A DNA stretch of 64,000 bases from Streptomyces longhuiensis (GCF_020616555.1 NZ_CP085173.1:2542001-2606000); one strand, 5' to 3'; shown: positions 43,701 to 51,585, counted from the stretch's first letter. Notes: generated by a model from the sequence alone, not told the origin. Numbers and translations are program-made.

Positions 43701-44663
43701 GGTGTGATGGCGTTCGCGTGCTGGGGCTGGTGGCGGCGGCGCGACGCCAAGTACCGGGAGCGCTCTCTCCTCGTCCTCACGTTCGTCCCGTTCCTGGGCT
43801 TCGGCATGCAGTCGTACGGCGGCGAGATGGCGCTGCGCGTCTTCATGTTCGCGCTGCCGGGCGCCGCGCTGCTCGCCGGGCTCGCGCTGTTCCCGCGCAC
43901 CGGGATCACCGCGAAGGAACGCGACCGCGACCGGGTGAGCCTCGCGCCGCTCGCCGCGCTGCTGGCCGGCCTGATCCTCATGGGCGGCTTCCTCGTGGCG
44001 CGCTGGGGCAACGAGCCGTTCGAGCGGATCAGGCCGGGCGAGGTCGCGGCGATGGACTACGTCTACGCGCACGACGACCCGACGGTCCGCCTTCTGTGGA
44101 TGAGCAACGACACCGTCGACAACGTCACGCCCGCGATGCCGTGGGGCACGCGTGACATGGAGAAGGTGCAGTACGTTCCCACGCTCGCGCCCGTCGACCC
44201 TGTCCTCGTCTCCAGCCTGGTGAAGGCGCTCAAGGACGCGGGCCCGAACTCGTACCTCATGATCAACAAGAGTCAGGTCGTCTATCTGCAGATGGACGTC
44301 GGCTACTCGAAGACCTGGGAGACGCGGCTCATCCGCAACCTCGACGACCGTCAGGAGCTGTCGAAGGTCCTCGTCAACGGCGACGTCACGATGTACACGC
44401 TGCGCAAGCAGCCGAGCGGTGACGTCCCGAAGGCCCAACCGGGACCGATCGGCCCGCAGATCACCTGGACCCCGTGGTCCGTGGTGGGCGGGCTCGCGGC
44501 CGTCGCCCTGGTACTGCTGCTCGGGGCGCGCGAGATCGTGCGGGTGGCGGTACGGCCGGGGGTGCGGCACCTGCGCTGGCTGCAGAGCAGCTTCTGGTTC
44601 TCGCTGCCCCTGCTGGCGGTGCTGCTCGCGTCCATCCTCCAGAGGTTCCTGACGATGGCGTAG
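40728..44663 (+). CDS. Fusion of a Wzx/MurJ-like flippase and a membrane glycosyltransferase-like domain
   Basis: This 1311-residue protein starts at GTG 40728 (MSDTTTAQAATTTPTT). Residues about 45-465 form an MOP-superfamily polysaccharide flippase with some 12-14 helices (NAYALMLNTGISGVLGVGFW, FLAGDYTGSLFSLAVVYLVP). A disordered linker (about 465-625) rich in Pro, Ser, Ala and Asp follows, partly from TCTGCC repeats. The C-terminal part (about 640-1311) has a further ten or so helices with extracytoplasmic loops (PDLDARWSWPGFFAAATFVAK, GWVGQDYFSPQGFTYLLY). This resembles GT-C or O-antigen polymerase-type proteins. It would couple translocation of a lipid-linked glycan with its transfer or polymerisation. 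The flippase half is clear; the C-terminal activity is inferred from topology. Confidence 0.8.
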   Translation: MSDTTTAQAATTTPTTEPQQPAGRKLRLPGMGKGGKGNKGPMGSGGGNQLFRNAYALMLNTGISGVLGVGFWLAAARYYSADSVGQGSAAIAAMKFLAGLTAVTLTGALARFIPIAGRRTGSFIFRTYAGSSLAVACAALVFLLTLDVWGPSYRFLHGPVNGLGFIAAVVAWSLLTLQDGVLTGLRSALWVPVGNTVFSTVKLGLLIAFAVAIPTTGVFVSWVVAIATSVIPLGWLVFRRLVPRHVELTAHRTNPPTLREVGRFLAGDYTGSLFSLAVVYLVPVLIASQVSSADNAYFYITTTIGGTVNLLAINMGASLTVEGSHDPAQLAANTRAALRRMARIMLPICGLLFLAAPLVLHVFGDDYAHAATPLLRWFAVGAALRVVMETYFAVLRAQSRTAGLAWLQGLLCVLVLGLTLLLLPRMGLTGAGVAEISSLAVIVALAAPKLYRIVRTAPPAPVVVGAPDGDLADLGTPDVTTGAKRQGPGQALRGTLDSDTLHLAVQLNLDHQERRPDVRPGPATPAHGTPAAGGGEDDMGHRPTWALKSPPPPAPRPPAEPDPNPEPEPDSASASASASATSETSATSEASDASAIGGTSGIAGASGIDGSSDTSGTFDTAVLAPPATPAPEPRTLRDRLAPLSPRVVVLALLLVAALGLYWGPVLGLGDGDLDAMDGLGLISVLPPATLLGAALLIVVFASLLWLERPHKWLLLLTLLATVASLHALPAVIEAEPRFATAWQHLGFMEYIDRTGSAVPDLDARWSWPGFFAAATFVAKACGVTDMTEVIRWWPLAMQLLYLAPMFLLTRSMRASWRARWTGLWIFVLSGWVGQDYFSPQGFTYLLYLAFVAILLVWFRAPRVLWTKRRPGELEVEPTDRRQRAVLLLVLIGLFAATVPAHQLTPFVMLGVLAVLVLVGRSELRGLPILFAVLVAVWVSFLAEPYWSGHFDELFGGLGGVGGNVSSSVSGRIQGGSSAHKLVLYARVLLAGGVMAFACWGWWRRRDAKYRERSLLVLTFVPFLGFGMQSYGGEMALRVFMFALPGAALLAGLALFPRTGITAKERDRDRVSLAPLAALLAGLILMGGFLVARWGNEPFERIRPGEVAAMDYVYAHDDPTVRLLWMSNDTVDNVTPAMPWGTRDMEKVQYVPTLAPVDPVLVSSLVKALKDAGPNSYLMINKSQVVYLQMDVGYSKTWETRLIRNLDDRQELSKVLVNGDVTMYTLRKQPSGDVPKAQPGPIGPQITWTPWSVVGGLAAVALVLLLGAREIVRVAVRPGVRHLRWLQSSFWFSLPLLAVLLASILQRFLTMA
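42438..42467. repeat. Five TCTGCC hexanucleotide repeats in the fusion-protein linker
   Basis: Five consecutive TCTGCC units encode a Ser-Ala run between the flippase and C-terminal halves, followed by further degenerate TCTG-rich copies to about 42560. Slippage here would alter linker length in frame. Confidence 0.75.
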
Positions 44664-44664
44664 G

Positions 44665-44724
44665 CCCCGCGGGTCTCGACCAGACCCCGCGGGTCTCGAG
44701 TCGGCCCTGCGGGTCTCAGGAGCA
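44665..44724. repeat. Three 20-bp direct repeats between convergent genes
   Basis: Units at 44665, 44685 and 44705 each begin CCC(C/T)GCGGGTCTC and are 20 bp long. They fill almost the whole gap between the fusion-protein stop and the convergent hydrolase gene. They may form weak hairpins (CCCGCGGG); a terminator role is possible. Confidence 0.75.
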
Positions 44725-44742
44725 GTCGGTGGCTCGGGCGGA

Positions 44743-46167
44743 CTACTTCCGCTCGAGCCACTTCACTTCGTAGGCACCCATCTCGAACCGCTTCCCGTCG
44801 ACCTTCGCGCTGATCTTCCGGTTCAGGGTGTTCACCACGACGACCGTCCTGTCGTCGGCGAGCACCCGCACGTTCGGTACGTCGTCCGCGGCGACCGGCA
44901 CCGTCTCGTACTCGGTGCCGGGCGGGAACTCCTTGTGGAAGCGGGAGATCAGGTCGTACATGGGCAGCTTCGCGCCGCCGTCGCCCGACTGCGTGGGCGT
45001 CCACAGGCAGCCGGCGCAGGCCGTGCCCGTCTTCTCCTCCGGGTTCCAGTAGAAGCCGGAGGACGCGCCGCCCTTGGCCATCGCGACGAGGCCGGACGCC
45101 TGGACGGCGACGCGGTGCGGCTCGCTCCAGCCCTTGCGGTCGTCGTTCTGGTCGCCGGGCTCCACGTAGTACTCGGCCCACCACAGGGGCAGGTCACGGG
45201 TCTGTCGCTCCACCCACTTGCCGACGGCGGTGAGCTTGTCGGTGGCCTTGAACTCGTCGGGCAGCAGCTCGTCGTCGACGGTGTAGCTGGAGCCGTCGAC
45301 GACGACGAAGTCGGCGCCCGCCTTGTTCTTGTTCCAGTAGTCGAAGGCGTCGAGGACACGCTGGTCCATGCTGCCCCAGGGCCCCTTCACCTCCGCCGAC
45401 GCGTTCTCGGTCTGGCGCGGGTCGACGCTGTCCATCACCAGGTAGGGCCCGCCGACCATGATGTCCTTGTCGACCTTCTTGAGCGCCTTGTAGACGAGGT
45501 TGTACAGCTCCGTGTAGCCCTCGTAGTCCCAGCGCTGCTTCCCGTTGTTCCAGAAGCCCTTGAACTCGTTCCACACGATGAAGTGGCGCACGTCCGGGTA
45601 GCGCTTGGCGACCGTCGCGGCGAGCGCGGCGAAGTCCTTGAAGTGCGCGCGGTCGGGCGCGGTCTCCAGGGACTGCCGGCTCCAGTCCGTGTTGTCGACC
45701 CCCGCCTTGCCGCCCTTCATCCAGTCCGGGGAACAGCACAGGGTGACGACGGGGGTGCCGCCCGACTTCCTGATGAAGTCGATCCGGCGGTCCATCTCGT
45801 CGAAGTCGTAACGGCCCTCGACCGGCTCGGGGTTCCCCGCGCCCCAGCCCATGATGTGCTGGATCTGCGGAACCCCCTGGCCGGAGAGCGTGTCCTCGAC
45901 CCGCCGCGTCGCGCCGTCGTCCCCCTCGTCCGCGCTGTACTGCGTGTGCGTGAAGCCCCACCCGACCACCGGACCCAGGTCTGCGGACGGGTCGGACGGG
46001 GAGCCGTGCACCTTGTCACCGGCGCTCGTGGTGCCCCTGTCGTCGGCACGGTCGTTCGGCAGTGTGACGATCACCGTCAGCACCAGGGCCAGAGCGGCCA
46101 CCCCCACGCCGAGCAGAGCGGTGAGCCGCCACCGCCCCGCCCCCGAAACCCACCCATGACGTCCCAT
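44743..46167 (-). CDS. Secreted or membrane-anchored GH39-like glycoside hydrolase
   Basis: This protein of about 474 residues has an N-terminal membrane anchor or signal segment (LTALLGVGVAALALVLTVIVTL). A TIM-barrel hydrolase region resembling GH39/GH5 clan A enzymes follows. The acid/base Glu is in FIVWNEFKGFWNNG, and a probable nucleophile Glu is in LPLWWAEYYVEPG. A C-terminal beta domain ends VVVVNTLNRKISAKVDGKRF. It would trim or cut a polysaccharide outside the membrane. It converges on the glycosyltransferase operon, which suggests processing of that glycan (inference). ATG 46167 is the likely start; a TTG at 46176 is possible, and neither has a strong ribosome site. Confidence 0.85.
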   Translation of the reverse strand: MGRHGWVSGAGRWRLTALLGVGVAALALVLTVIVTLPNDRADDRGTTSAGDKVHGSPSDPSADLGPVVGWGFTHTQYSADEGDDGATRRVEDTLSGQGVPQIQHIMGWGAGNPEPVEGRYDFDEMDRRIDFIRKSGGTPVVTLCCSPDWMKGGKAGVDNTDWSRQSLETAPDRAHFKDFAALAATVAKRYPDVRHFIVWNEFKGFWNNGKQRWDYEGYTELYNLVYKALKKVDKDIMVGGPYLVMDSVDPRQTENASAEVKGPWGSMDQRVLDAFDYWNKNKAGADFVVVDGSSYTVDDELLPDEFKATDKLTAVGKWVERQTRDLPLWWAEYYVEPGDQNDDRKGWSEPHRVAVQASGLVAMAKGGASSGFYWNPEEKTGTACAGCLWTPTQSGDGGAKLPMYDLISRFHKEFPPGTEYETVPVAADDVPNVRVLADDRTVVVVNTLNRKISAKVDGKRFEMGAYEVKWLERK

Positions 46168-46321
46168 CAAGGGCAAGAGTAACTACGGTCCTTCGCGGAG
46201 GGACAGACTCCGCTGCGACAGGGTTGTAACGGGGAGCGGGAGCGGGCCGCCGCGCGGGCAGGCGTGTGACGCGCTGCGGAAATCCCGTGCGGGAGTGCCG
46301 TGCGTGGCAGATCATGGCGGC

Positions 46322-47416
46322 ATGTCTGCGAACCCACACGACGCGCTGCCGATCCGGCTCAACGTCGACGACAGCGACTCTCCGGCCGACGTCGTCGACG
46401 CGCTGTTCCTCGGCCGTTTCGCGACGGGCGAGCAGCCGCACTCGCACGCGGCGAACATCGACCGGGTGCGGTCGGGGGCCACCCTCCTGCCGCCCGACGC
46501 GGTGGTCCTGCGCTCCGCGCGCGACGACGATCGCAGCGCGACGCTCGCCGAGGGCGACGGCTGGACCGTCCTCGTCTCCCGCTGGAACAGGGGCGCCGAC
46601 GTCACGGTGACGGCGACCACCGCGGAGCTCGCCGAGAAGGTGCTCGGGCAGGCCACGGACGGCGCCGCCGACGAGCCCGAACCCCAGCCGGAGAACGTGA
46701 CGATGGGGTTCTGGTACGTCTCGCCCCGGCGTGGGCCGCACCGCACCACGCGGCAGATCTCGGCCGGTACGTGGGACGAGGTGCGGGAGAACTACACGGC
46801 GCCAGTGGCCGGGGCCATGGAACAGCTGATGAAGACGACCCCGGAAGACATCGCGGGCCGGCTCCTCCTGCTGCACGGTCCGCCCGGCACGGGCAAGACG
46901 TCCGCGCTGCGCACGCTGGCCCGGTCGTGGCGCGACTGGTGCCAGGTGGACTGCGTACTGGACCCGGAGCGGCTGTTCTCCGACGTCGGCTACCTCATGG
47001 ACATCGCGATCGGCGAGGACGACGGCACGGCGAAGGGCCGCTGGCGCCTCCTCCTCCTGGAGGACTGCGACGAGCTCATCCGCGGCGAGGCCAAGCACAC
47101 GGCGGGGCAGGCGCTCTCGCGTCTGCTCAACCTGACGGACGGCCTGCTCGGGCAGGGGCGGAACGTGCTGGTCGGCGTCACGACGAACGAGGACCTGGAG
47201 CGCCTCCACCCGGCGGTCGTGCGCCCCGGCCGCTGCCTGGCCCGTATCGAGGTGGGACCCCTCACCCACCGCGAGTCGGTGGACTGGCTCGGCAGCGAGG
47301 AGGGCGTGGGCCGCGACGGCGCGACACTCGCCGAGTTGTACGCGCTGCGCCGCGGCACCGGCCCGGCATCGGTCCCGGACCAGCGCGATGCGGCGGACGC
47401 GGGGCTGTACCTGTAG
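46322..47416 (+). CDS. AAA-family ATPase with N-terminal DUF5925-like domain
   Basis: This 364-residue protein has an N-terminal domain (about 1-120) of the kind annotated DUF5925 in Streptomyces. An AAA module follows: Walker A LLHGPPGTGKTSALRTLA, Walker B RLLLLEDCDELI, sensor 1 LVGVTTNEDLERL and an arginine-finger-like VVRPGRCLARIEV. Together they resemble AAA unfoldase or remodelling ATPases (spastin/BCS1-type core). ATG 46322 has no Shine-Dalgarno sequence; GATCAT ends six bases upstream, so a leaderless mRNA is likely. Partner and substrate are unknown. Confidence 0.88.
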   Translation: MSANPHDALPIRLNVDDSDSPADVVDALFLGRFATGEQPHSHAANIDRVRSGATLLPPDAVVLRSARDDDRSATLAEGDGWTVLVSRWNRGADVTVTATTAELAEKVLGQATDGAADEPEPQPENVTMGFWYVSPRRGPHRTTRQISAGTWDEVRENYTAPVAGAMEQLMKTTPEDIAGRLLLLHGPPGTGKTSALRTLARSWRDWCQVDCVLDPERLFSDVGYLMDIAIGEDDGTAKGRWRLLLLEDCDELIRGEAKHTAGQALSRLLNLTDGLLGQGRNVLVGVTTNEDLERLHPAVVRPGRCLARIEVGPLTHRESVDWLGSEEGVGRDGATLAELYALRRGTGPASVPDQRDAADAGLYL

Positions 47417-47452
47417 GGGCTCAGGACCTGGGTGCCCTCGGCCGCCTCCCGG

Positions 47453-47833
47453 TCACCCCTTGTCCCCGTACGACGCCCGCAGCGCGTCCCGTACCGCGGC
47501 GAGCGCCTGCGACTCGGAGAGGCCGAGGCGGTGGACCCGTTCCGCGAACGCGGCGGCCGCCGCCGAGGCCTCCCGGGCCGAGGCGTCACGCGCGGCCGCG
47601 ACGAACGTGCCGTTGCGGCCGCGCGTCTCGATCACGCCGTCCGACTCGAGCGCCCGATACGCCTTGGCCACCGTGTTGGCGGCCAGTCCGAGCGTCTCGG
47701 CGAGCCCGCGTACCGTCGGCAGTTTGTAGCCGACGGGCAGGGTCCCGGAGAGGGCCTGTCCGGCGATCTGGGCCCGTACCTGTTCGTAGGGCGCCGTCGC
47801 CGCGCCCGCATCGATGTCGATCTTCAAGGTCAC
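47453..47833 (-). CDS. Short GntR regulator of the YtrA subfamily
   Basis: This 126-residue protein consists of a GntR winged helix (IDAGAATAPYEQVRAQIAG, LPTVRGLAETLGLAANTVAKAYRALESDGVIETRGRNGTFV). It has only a short helical C-terminal part, as in YtrA-type regulators that usually control ABC transporters. Here no ABC genes adjoin it; it is divergent from a GNAT gene across 70 bases. GTG 47833 is the probable start (VTLKIDIDAG). Confidence 0.9.
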   Translation of the reverse strand: MTLKIDIDAGAATAPYEQVRAQIAGQALSGTLPVGYKLPTVRGLAETLGLAANTVAKAYRALESDGVIETRGRNGTFVAAARDASAREASAAAAAFAERVHRLGLSESQALAAVRDALRASYGDKG

Positions 47834-47903
47834 GGGCCGATTGTCCCGCACCGCGGAAAAATGGGAGGCACCCCGGCGCGCCCCGCGCGTAGCGTGCGGC
47901 CGT

Positions 47904-48824
47904 ATGACTGTGATCGTCCGGGCCCTGCGGCCCGAGGACGCGGCCGCGTTCGCCCGGGTCCGCCGCGCCGCGCTGCCCGCCATGCTCGCCACCGCCGAGT
48001 CGGTCGCCTTCGATCTGGCGCACGCCCATCCGGACGCCCGGTACCGGCCGCTGGTCGCCGAGGCCGACGGCGAGGTCGTCGGCACCGCGCAGGTCGGGAT
48101 CGCGTACGACAGTCCGGACCCGGGGCAGGGCTATGTGAACGTCTATGTGGACCCCGGGCGCACGGGGCGCGGGGCCGGGTCCCTGCTCGTGCGGGCGGCG
48201 GAGGAGCATCTCGCCGGCGAGGGCGCCGTCGCCGTCTACTCGTGGGTGCTCGACACCCCGCGGGACCGGGCGTTCGCCGCGCGCCGCGGCTACCGGGCGA
48301 GCCGTCCGGCCCACTTCCTCCGTCTCGATCTGGCACACGGCACGCTGCCGCCGCTCGCCGCGCCGCCGGCCGGAGTGACGCTGCGGACCGGCGCGGACTT
48401 CGCGGAGGACCCGCGTCCGCTGTTCGACCTGGACGCGGAGACAGTGAGCGACGAACCGAGCGACGTGGCCACGGAGTTCACGGACTACGAGCACTGGCTC
48501 GACGAGACCTGGCACCATCCGCTGACCGACCACGAGCTGACCTCGGTGGCCGTGGCCGACGGCCGGCCCGTGGCGTTCAGCCTGGCCCGCACCGACGACG
48601 AGACCCGCTACACGTCGGGCATGACCGGCACCGCGCGGGAGTTCCGCGGCCGCGGCCTGGCCAAGCTCGCCAAGAACGACTCCCTGCACCGCGCCCGCGA
48701 GGCCGGCGTCACGGAGGCGTTCACGGGCAACGACGCGGGGAACGGCCCGATGCTCGCGATCAACGAATGGTTCGGCTACGAGATCTGTGCCACGGAGGTA
48801 CGCCATGTCCGCACCCTCACCTGA
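47904..48824 (+). CDS. Two-domain GNAT acetyltransferase
   Basis: This 306-residue protein contains two GNAT folds. The first (about 1-150) has acetyl-CoA loop YVDPGRTGRGAGSLLV. The second (about 155-306) has TGTAREFRGRGLAKLAKNDSL and ends NEWFGYEICATEV. Tandem GNATs of this kind in actinomycetes include mycothiol synthase-like proteins, but the motifs here do not identify it as MshD. TAGCGT at 47889-47894 lies nine bases before ATG 47904 without a ribosome site. The DUF402 gene overlaps its 3' end by 20 bases. Confidence 0.88.
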   Translation: MTVIVRALRPEDAAAFARVRRAALPAMLATAESVAFDLAHAHPDARYRPLVAEADGEVVGTAQVGIAYDSPDPGQGYVNVYVDPGRTGRGAGSLLVRAAEEHLAGEGAVAVYSWVLDTPRDRAFAARRGYRASRPAHFLRLDLAHGTLPPLAAPPAGVTLRTGADFAEDPRPLFDLDAETVSDEPSDVATEFTDYEHWLDETWHHPLTDHELTSVAVADGRPVAFSLARTDDETRYTSGMTGTAREFRGRGLAKLAKNDSLHRAREAGVTEAFTGNDAGNGPMLAINEWFGYEICATEVRHVRTLT

Positions 48825-49305
48825 GACGACCGAGGCTCTTGAGGTGGTCCTGCTCAAGGCGGGCCGTACGAAGATCCGTTACCCCGCGGACGTCGTCCGC
48901 GACGACGGCACGCGCGTGACCGTCACCGCCGCCTGGGCCTCTCCCGGGGTCAGGGACTTCGGGTTCGTGCGCTTCGGACCGGGCGACGTCTTCACCGAGC
49001 ACTACTGGCGGGACCGGTGGTACGCGGTCAAGGAGGTACGCACCGGGGGCGGCACGCTCAAGGGCTGGTACTGCGACGTGACCCGGCCGGCGGTGCTCGA
49101 GGGCGGCGAACTCGTCGTGGAGGATCTCGACCTCGACCTGTGGGTCTCGGCGGACGGCAGCGACGTACTGCGCCTCGACGAGGACGAGTTCGCGGAGAGC
49201 GGGCTCGCGGAGCGCGACCCGCACGCCGCGGCGGCCGCGCTCCGCGCCCTCGACGACCTCGAACTCCTCGCGCGCACCGAGGGGTTGGGCAGGCTGCTCG
49301 CCTAG
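48805..49305 (+). CDS. DUF402 (FomD/Ntdp-like) protein
   Basis: This 166-residue DUF402 protein shows AGRTKIRYPADVVRDDG, VFTEHYWRDRWYAVKEVR, GWYCDVTRPAVLEGGELVVEDLDLDLWVSADG and LDEDEF. Lys, Asp and Glu residues of this set form the metal/nucleotide site in FomD and in nucleoside tri/diphosphatases of the Ntdp type. Hydrolysis of a nucleotide-linked phosphate is therefore likely, but the substrate is unknown. GGAGG at 48794-48798 selects ATG 48805. It overlaps the GNAT gene and converges with the methyltransferase gene (4-base overlap). Confidence 0.88.
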   Translation: MSAPSPETTEALEVVLLKAGRTKIRYPADVVRDDGTRVTVTAAWASPGVRDFGFVRFGPGDVFTEHYWRDRWYAVKEVRTGGGTLKGWYCDVTRPAVLEGGELVVEDLDLDLWVSADGSDVLRLDEDEFAESGLAERDPHAAAAALRALDDLELLARTEGLGRLLA

Positions 49306-49937
49306 GACCGTACGGTCGCGACCACCGCGTACCGGTCGTCCTCGACCTGTCTCCCCCACAGCAGCGCGTCGCCGGAGAGCGGTTCGTGCCGGACGTGGGC
49401 GGCGAGCGGGGCGAGGGCGCCGGTGAGCCGGGCCGCCGGGATGCCGACGGGGCTGAGCGTGCCCCACACGCCCTCCACCAGGATCAGCCGCCCGCCGGGC
49501 CGCAGCAGTGAGAGCCAGTGCGTGAGGGCACCGTCGAGGTCGGGCAGTGTCCACGCGACGTGCCGCACCAGGACGGCGTCGAAGGTCTCGCCCGCGACGG
49601 GCGGCGCCGCGGCGTCCCCGACGAACACCCGGGCGGCGCGGCCGGCGAGCTTGGCGCGCGCGAGGTCGATCATGGCGGGCGACAGGTCGACGGCGGTCAC
49701 GCTGTGCCCCTGGTCGGTCGCGAGCAGCGACATGCTGCCCGTGCCGCAGCCCAGGTCGAGCAGGTCGCAGGGGTGGTCCGGCAGCCAGTCCCGCAGGCGC
49801 GCGGCCCAGGCCCCGCGCACGGCGGGATCACGCAGACCGTGGTCGGGTGCGTCGTCGAAGGCCGCGGCCTCGGCGTCCCAGTCGACCCGTTCGAGGGGCG
49901 CCATGTCCCGGTTCGTGGTGTCCTCGCTCGTCCTCAT
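49302..49937 (-). CDS. Class I SAM-dependent methyltransferase
   Basis: This 211-residue Rossmann methyltransferase has motif I LLDLGCGTGSMSLLA, motif II acidic SVTAVDLSPAMIDLARAKL, motif III VFVGDAAAPPVAGETFDAVLV and post-motif LLRPGGRLILVEG. This set is typical of small-molecule methyltransferases of the UbiE/Methyltransf_11 type. ATG 49937 or ATG 49904 (MAPLERVDWD) could be the start; neither has a strong ribosome site. It is convergent with DUF402, and the neighbours give no clue to its substrate. Confidence 0.92.
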   Translation of the reverse strand: MRTSEDTTNRDMAPLERVDWDAEAAAFDDAPDHGLRDPAVRGAWAARLRDWLPDHPCDLLDLGCGTGSMSLLATDQGHSVTAVDLSPAMIDLARAKLAGRAARVFVGDAAAPPVAGETFDAVLVRHVAWTLPDLDGALTHWLSLLRPGGRLILVEGVWGTLSPVGIPAARLTGALAPLAAHVRHEPLSGDALLWGRQVEDDRYAVVATVRS

Positions 49938-50047
49938 ACCCAGATCGTGACACCTGCCACTGACAATCACGCTTCGATGCGTCACCCTCCGGGGAACACG
50001 TCTACAGCGGTACCGCAGTGGAACCGGGGTAGGCACAGGAGGCAGTC

Positions 50048-50191
50048 ATGCGCCGTGTGACCATCAACAAGCCCGTGGCGAAGACCAGCACCACCCGTCG
50101 GCAGCAGCAGGAAGACGCCGCCGCCGAGCGCCGCCACGACCGTCCGGAAGTGCGCAAGGACATCCGGCGCACGTGGTGGCCCGACGAGTGA
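50048..50191 (+). CDS. 47-residue basic small protein
   Basis: ATG 50048 lies behind a consensus AGGAGG (50038-50043). The frame runs 48 codons to TGA 50189-50191 with third positions almost all G or C. The protein begins MRRVTINKPVAKTSTTRR and ends IRRTWWPDE: a basic, Gln/Glu/Ala-rich helix-like middle and a Trp-Trp end. It has no signal peptide. The ribosome site and codon bias support a real gene. Function is unknown; the charge pattern would suit an RNA- or protein-binding peptide. Confidence 0.7.
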   Translation: MRRVTINKPVAKTSTTRRQQQEDAAAERRHDRPEVRKDIRRTWWPDE

Positions 50192-50210
50192 GCGGGCCGG
50201 GACGCCCGTG

Positions 50211-50690
50211 TCACGCGGGCCGGTCGGCGGAGAGCCTCTTGCGGTAGTGGATGCGGTCGTAGAGGCCGTCGACGCGGCGCTCCACCACCTCGTATCCGTA
50301 CCGCGGATAGATCTCCTGGTTCTCCCACATCATCGCGTTCGTGTAGAGCCGCACCTCGGGAAGGCCGAGCACGCGCGCGTGCTCGTCGACGAATGCCAGC
50401 AGCCGTCGCCCCACGCCCTGTCCATGGGCGTCGGGGTGGACGGCGATGCTGTCGAGGAAGAGATGGTCCTCGCGGGGCTCGACGACCACGAGCCCGACGA
50501 CGGCGGGCGCTCCGCCCCGCTCCCCGTCCACGACATACACCCTGCCCGCGGCCACCTCGGCGCCGTGGTCGGCCTCCATGGGCGCGGGCACCACTCCGAT
50601 GCGGTCGATATAGGGGTGGTACGCGGCGTCGGTCACCGTTTTCACAGCGGGTACGTCGGCTGCCACTGCGCGGCGAACTGTGTGAGTCAT
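50211..50690 (-). CDS. GNAT-family N-acetyltransferase
   Basis: This 159-residue single-domain GNAT has motif A LFLDSIAVHPDAHGQGVGRRLLAFV, including the acetyl-CoA pyrophosphate loop QGVGRR, and motif B ending IYPRYGYEVVERR. It should acetylate an amine; the substrate is not evident. It is convergent with the 47-residue gene and faces the same way as the P-loop kinase gene upstream at 50763-51431. Confidence 0.92.
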   Translation of the reverse strand: MTHTVRRAVAADVPAVKTVTDAAYHPYIDRIGVVPAPMEADHGAEVAAGRVYVVDGERGGAPAVVGLVVVEPREDHLFLDSIAVHPDAHGQGVGRRLLAFVDEHARVLGLPEVRLYTNAMMWENQEIYPRYGYEVVERRVDGLYDRIHYRKRLSADRPA

Positions 50691-50762
50691 GGCCGCACAG
50701 TACGGGGCCCGAGCGCAGCCTGAGCGCCTCCGTGAAGCTCGCAGCCGGTGTGCCGGCCGACG

Positions 50763-51431
50763 TCAGAGTCCGAACGCGGTGGTCACCTGCTCAGCGAGAT
50801 CGTCTTCCGTCATCGTGGTGTCGACGCGGATGGTGCGCAGTTGGAAACGCTCGGCCTCCTCCTCGATGCGTCGTGTGAACATGCGGTCACGTTCGGCGAT
50901 GTTGCGGCCGGCCTTTGCCGGATCGCTGGTCTCCCATACGAACCCTTCCCCTGGTGCGGACCGGCTCTGGAAGGCGGCTTGGCGGAAATCAGGCGTGGGA
51001 AGAAGCCAGACGGCGCGGTCAGGAGCAGCAAGCAGAGGTTTCACGAGGTGCGGCAGGAGCCGAAATCCCTCGACGACGACGCATGGCTCCCGCCGCAGGC
51101 GAAGGAGATCTTCAACGATCAGGCCGAAGCCCTCACCTTGAAACCAGTGGAACGTCTCGAGCATGACCTCAGGAGTCCGGCTCACCCATCGCTCGTCCAT
51201 GTCCATGGCGATGAACTTGTGCAGGCAGGGGGCCTCTTCAGGGGTGGTCCGCCCGGCGTGATCATGCATCACGTCGTCGGTCGCGTAGAGACGCCAGCCG
51301 TGGCGGTCGGCGAGCCGGCGGGCGATGGTCGATTTGCCTGCACCACTCCCGCCACCGATCCAGAAGACGTTCCGCAGCCGTGCCGGAAGCTCTGCGGCGT
51401 CTGCCCGCTCTTCATACTGTCCGGGCAGCAT
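50763..51431 (-). CDS. P-loop kinase-like nucleotide-binding protein
   Basis: This 222-residue protein has Walker A FWIGGGSGAGKSTIARRLA, a following YATDDVMHDHAG acid pair and GFGLIVEDLL. VVVEGFRLLPHLV resembles the Walker B strand of uridine- or gluconate-kinase-type folds. A lid segment with ERDRMFTRRIEEEAERF lies near the C-terminus. It likely phosphorylates a small molecule. Start ATG 51431 follows GGAGGAGG closely. Identity beyond the P-loop fold is not clear. Confidence 0.8.
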   Translation of the reverse strand: MLPGQYEERADAAELPARLRNVFWIGGGSGAGKSTIARRLADRHGWRLYATDDVMHDHAGRTTPEEAPCLHKFIAMDMDERWVSRTPEVMLETFHWFQGEGFGLIVEDLLRLRREPCVVVEGFRLLPHLVKPLLAAPDRAVWLLPTPDFRQAAFQSRSAPGEGFVWETSDPAKAGRNIAERDRMFTRRIEEEAERFQLRTIRVDTTMTEDDLAEQVTTAFGL

Positions 51432-51585
51432 CCTCCTCCGATCCAGTGGTCAGCGTGTGGGACCGCGCATATCCGCTCGCAGCCCGAGGGACCATCCTCG
51501 GCCACGCCCGACGGACCGCTTCGACGAGTTCTCCACAGGGCCAACGTCGCCTGATGCGGCGCCAGTTCGCCTCTCCCCGAGTGGC

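Noticed and set aside
50002..50328. 108-codon leftward frame over the 47-residue gene
   Set aside because: The rightward small ORF has a consensus ribosome site and better codon bias; the leftward one has neither.
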